Shown here one piece after another: positions 62,707 to 64,000 of a stretch of DNA of 64,000 nucleotides. Position numbers and translations under genes: made by a program. Source of the DNA: Agelaius tricolor (lineage: Eukaryota > Chordata > Aves > Passeriformes > Icteridae); NCBI GenBank assembly GCA_023055355.1, contig JALJCS010000022.1, positions 9,037,001 through 9,101,000 of the forward strand, given 5' to 3'. The notes beneath the pieces were generated by a model. That model was not told the origin of the DNA, searched no databases, and was given only the letters and a program-made list of their open reading frames with translations. Every line of letters begins with the position of its first letter. Position 1 is the stretch's first letter.

Positions 62707-63550
62707 CTTAAAAAGAAACAGGATGGTTAAAAACAGTGGGGAAAAGCAACTTAAAAAAATACATATAAAAACATACTTCCTACACAACTACTTGTATCAA
62801 AATAGAACAATTTCTTCTTCTTTTTAATGAGTAATTCAGGTTAAGCTCTACAACATGTGATTCCTGAAAATATCATGAGCTTTTTAAGAACAAAGGAGAA
62901 AAAAACCCCACAAACCTTGGGTACCAGTTGGATATGACATCTGCCTCCCAAGGCATGAACACACACAGGTGGCTGGAACTCAACATCAGTGATGCAGAAA
63001 TGCAAGAAATACCCAATACCTCATGGGCATGAACACCAGTGATAGGTCTATCAGGGCTTAATATGTTTAACTGGCACCAGATAACGAAGAACTAGGCAAA
63101 CAAGTTATTTCAAAATTATGTTAAAACAAAGAGTTCTTTTGAAGACTTCAATCTTCAAGAGATCCATTATTAAAAGCCCACACAAATTCTGAAACTGCAC
63201 AAGTTCAAGGGTCTGTGTTCTTCTCTCCCTGTAGGCAAATATCCAGGCTCCTGGCTCAGACTCAACACCTCAATCCCAGAATAGATTTAGGTACCAGACA
63301 AGACCACCACCCAAAACTTTTCCCCACTGGCTAGTCTTTGTGCCTCTATCACAAGTGAAATGTGCCACCAGGTACAAGTCTGAGTAACTCACCCCAGTAT
63401 CTGCTCATGGCAAGCACTGAACATAAACTTTAAGCACACAGGAGTCCCCCTAAACCTTGAAACCTTGTGCAATCCTTGACCCAAATGAGCCTGAAACTTA
63501 AGCTACAGCATCCTTGGAATATTCTAAAAAAATTAAATATAATTACTCAC
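62707..63550 (-). other. TIAL1: TIAL1 last intron
   Basis: 844 bp. The donor GTGAGT is followed within 35 bases by ATATTTAATTTTTTTAG, a U-rich stretch like those that TIA1/TIAL1 proteins bind to help U1 snRNP use 5' splice sites. No repeat or gene inside. Confidence 0.85.
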
Positions 63551-63690
63551 TCTACTCCAAAACCCTGTTGATTCCATGCTTGGCCATACATTCCATATGA
63601 TGGTACTTGCCACCCATTAGCCATATATTGCCCATACTGTTGTGGGTTTCCATATACTTGGCTCCATTGTCCCCACTGACTGTAATCCAC
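63551..63690 (-). CDS. TIAL1: TIAL1 (TIAR) penultimate coding exon
   Basis: TIAL1 is an RNA-binding protein with three RRM domains that binds U-rich and AU-rich RNA, controls splicing and translation, and shuttles between nucleus and cytoplasm. This exon encodes 46 residues plus two bases, [20 protein letters not shown] through [13 protein letters not shown], the start of the Q/Y/G-rich tail after RRM3. The acceptor is CTGCAG before 63690 and the donor GTGAGT. The two exons cover about the last 85 of roughly 375 residues; the RRM exons lie beyond the right edge. Confidence 0.95.
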
Positions 63691-64000
63691 CTGCAGAAAG
63701 AATAATCCATTGTACTTCAGGTTCTAGAGATGGTTTATATTGCATTTGAGCTGCTGAAGGCAAAGTTTTGGCTATATCATTCAGAGAGCTAAAACAAGCA
63801 ATAATGAGATCTGAAAAATAAGATGTCACTATGACTTAATTAGATCCTTGTACTGAAAAATTTATTTGTGTGTGCTTGAAACCCCAAAGACTATTTGGTT
63901 GGAGAGCCACCTAATCTGCAGTTAGCAAAACAGCAAGAATTAAAATTACCTCAAAGTTTCTCCCTATCTTGGATCATATCCAGAAGACAGTAACAGATAT
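63691..64000 (-). other. TIAL1: TIAL1 intron, cut by the window edge
   Basis: Sequence upstream (on the minus strand) of the exon acceptor. No exon is recognisable in the last 310 bases. Confidence 0.7.

Overview
This is a vertebrate nuclear window, most likely from a bird and probably a songbird. Three genes are cut across it in the order GRK5 (+), RGS10 (-), TIAL1 (-), which is also the order known on human chromosome 10q26. Bird origin is inferred from CR1 LINE fragments with their typical 3' ends and from LTR families whose text I recall from passerine genomes. No bacterial or viral gene organisation is present.

Layout. Positions 1-3005 hold the last three coding exons of GRK5 with two short introns, followed by a 3' UTR with a likely poly(A) signal at 3685-3690. 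Positions 3.7-33.5 kb are a long intergenic accessory stretch. It contains a (TTCCC)17 microsatellite, five tandem arrays with units of 12-57 bp, CR1 pieces, two copies each of two minus-oriented LTR families, and one unrecognised coding-like block at 13.1-13.7 kb on the minus strand. Positions 33,560-51,257 hold the whole RGS10 coding sequence on the minus strand in five exons (181 codons plus stop), starting inside a CpG island at about 50.9-51.5 kb. Its introns carry a 51-bp minisatellite and two CR1 copies in opposite orientation. Positions 51.5-59.6 kb are AT-rich spacer. Positions 59.6-62.6 kb probably include the TIAL1 3' UTR, and 62,589-63,690 hold the last two coding exons of TIAL1. 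The rest of TIAL1 lies beyond the window's right edge.

Function. GRK5 phosphorylates activated G-protein-coupled receptors, while RGS10 speeds GTP hydrolysis on Gi-class alpha subunits, so two neighbouring genes both damp GPCR signalling by different mechanisms. TIAL1 (TIAR) is an RNA-binding protein of splicing and stress granules and is unrelated to them. The adjacency is old synteny and not an operon.

I did not find a clearly new biological system. The best candidates for a second look are the unrecognised exon-like block at 13.1-13.7 kb, which has a strong splice-acceptor context, G/C-rich third codon positions and two overlapping open frames, and the weak GTCGAT splice donor of RGS10 exon 2.
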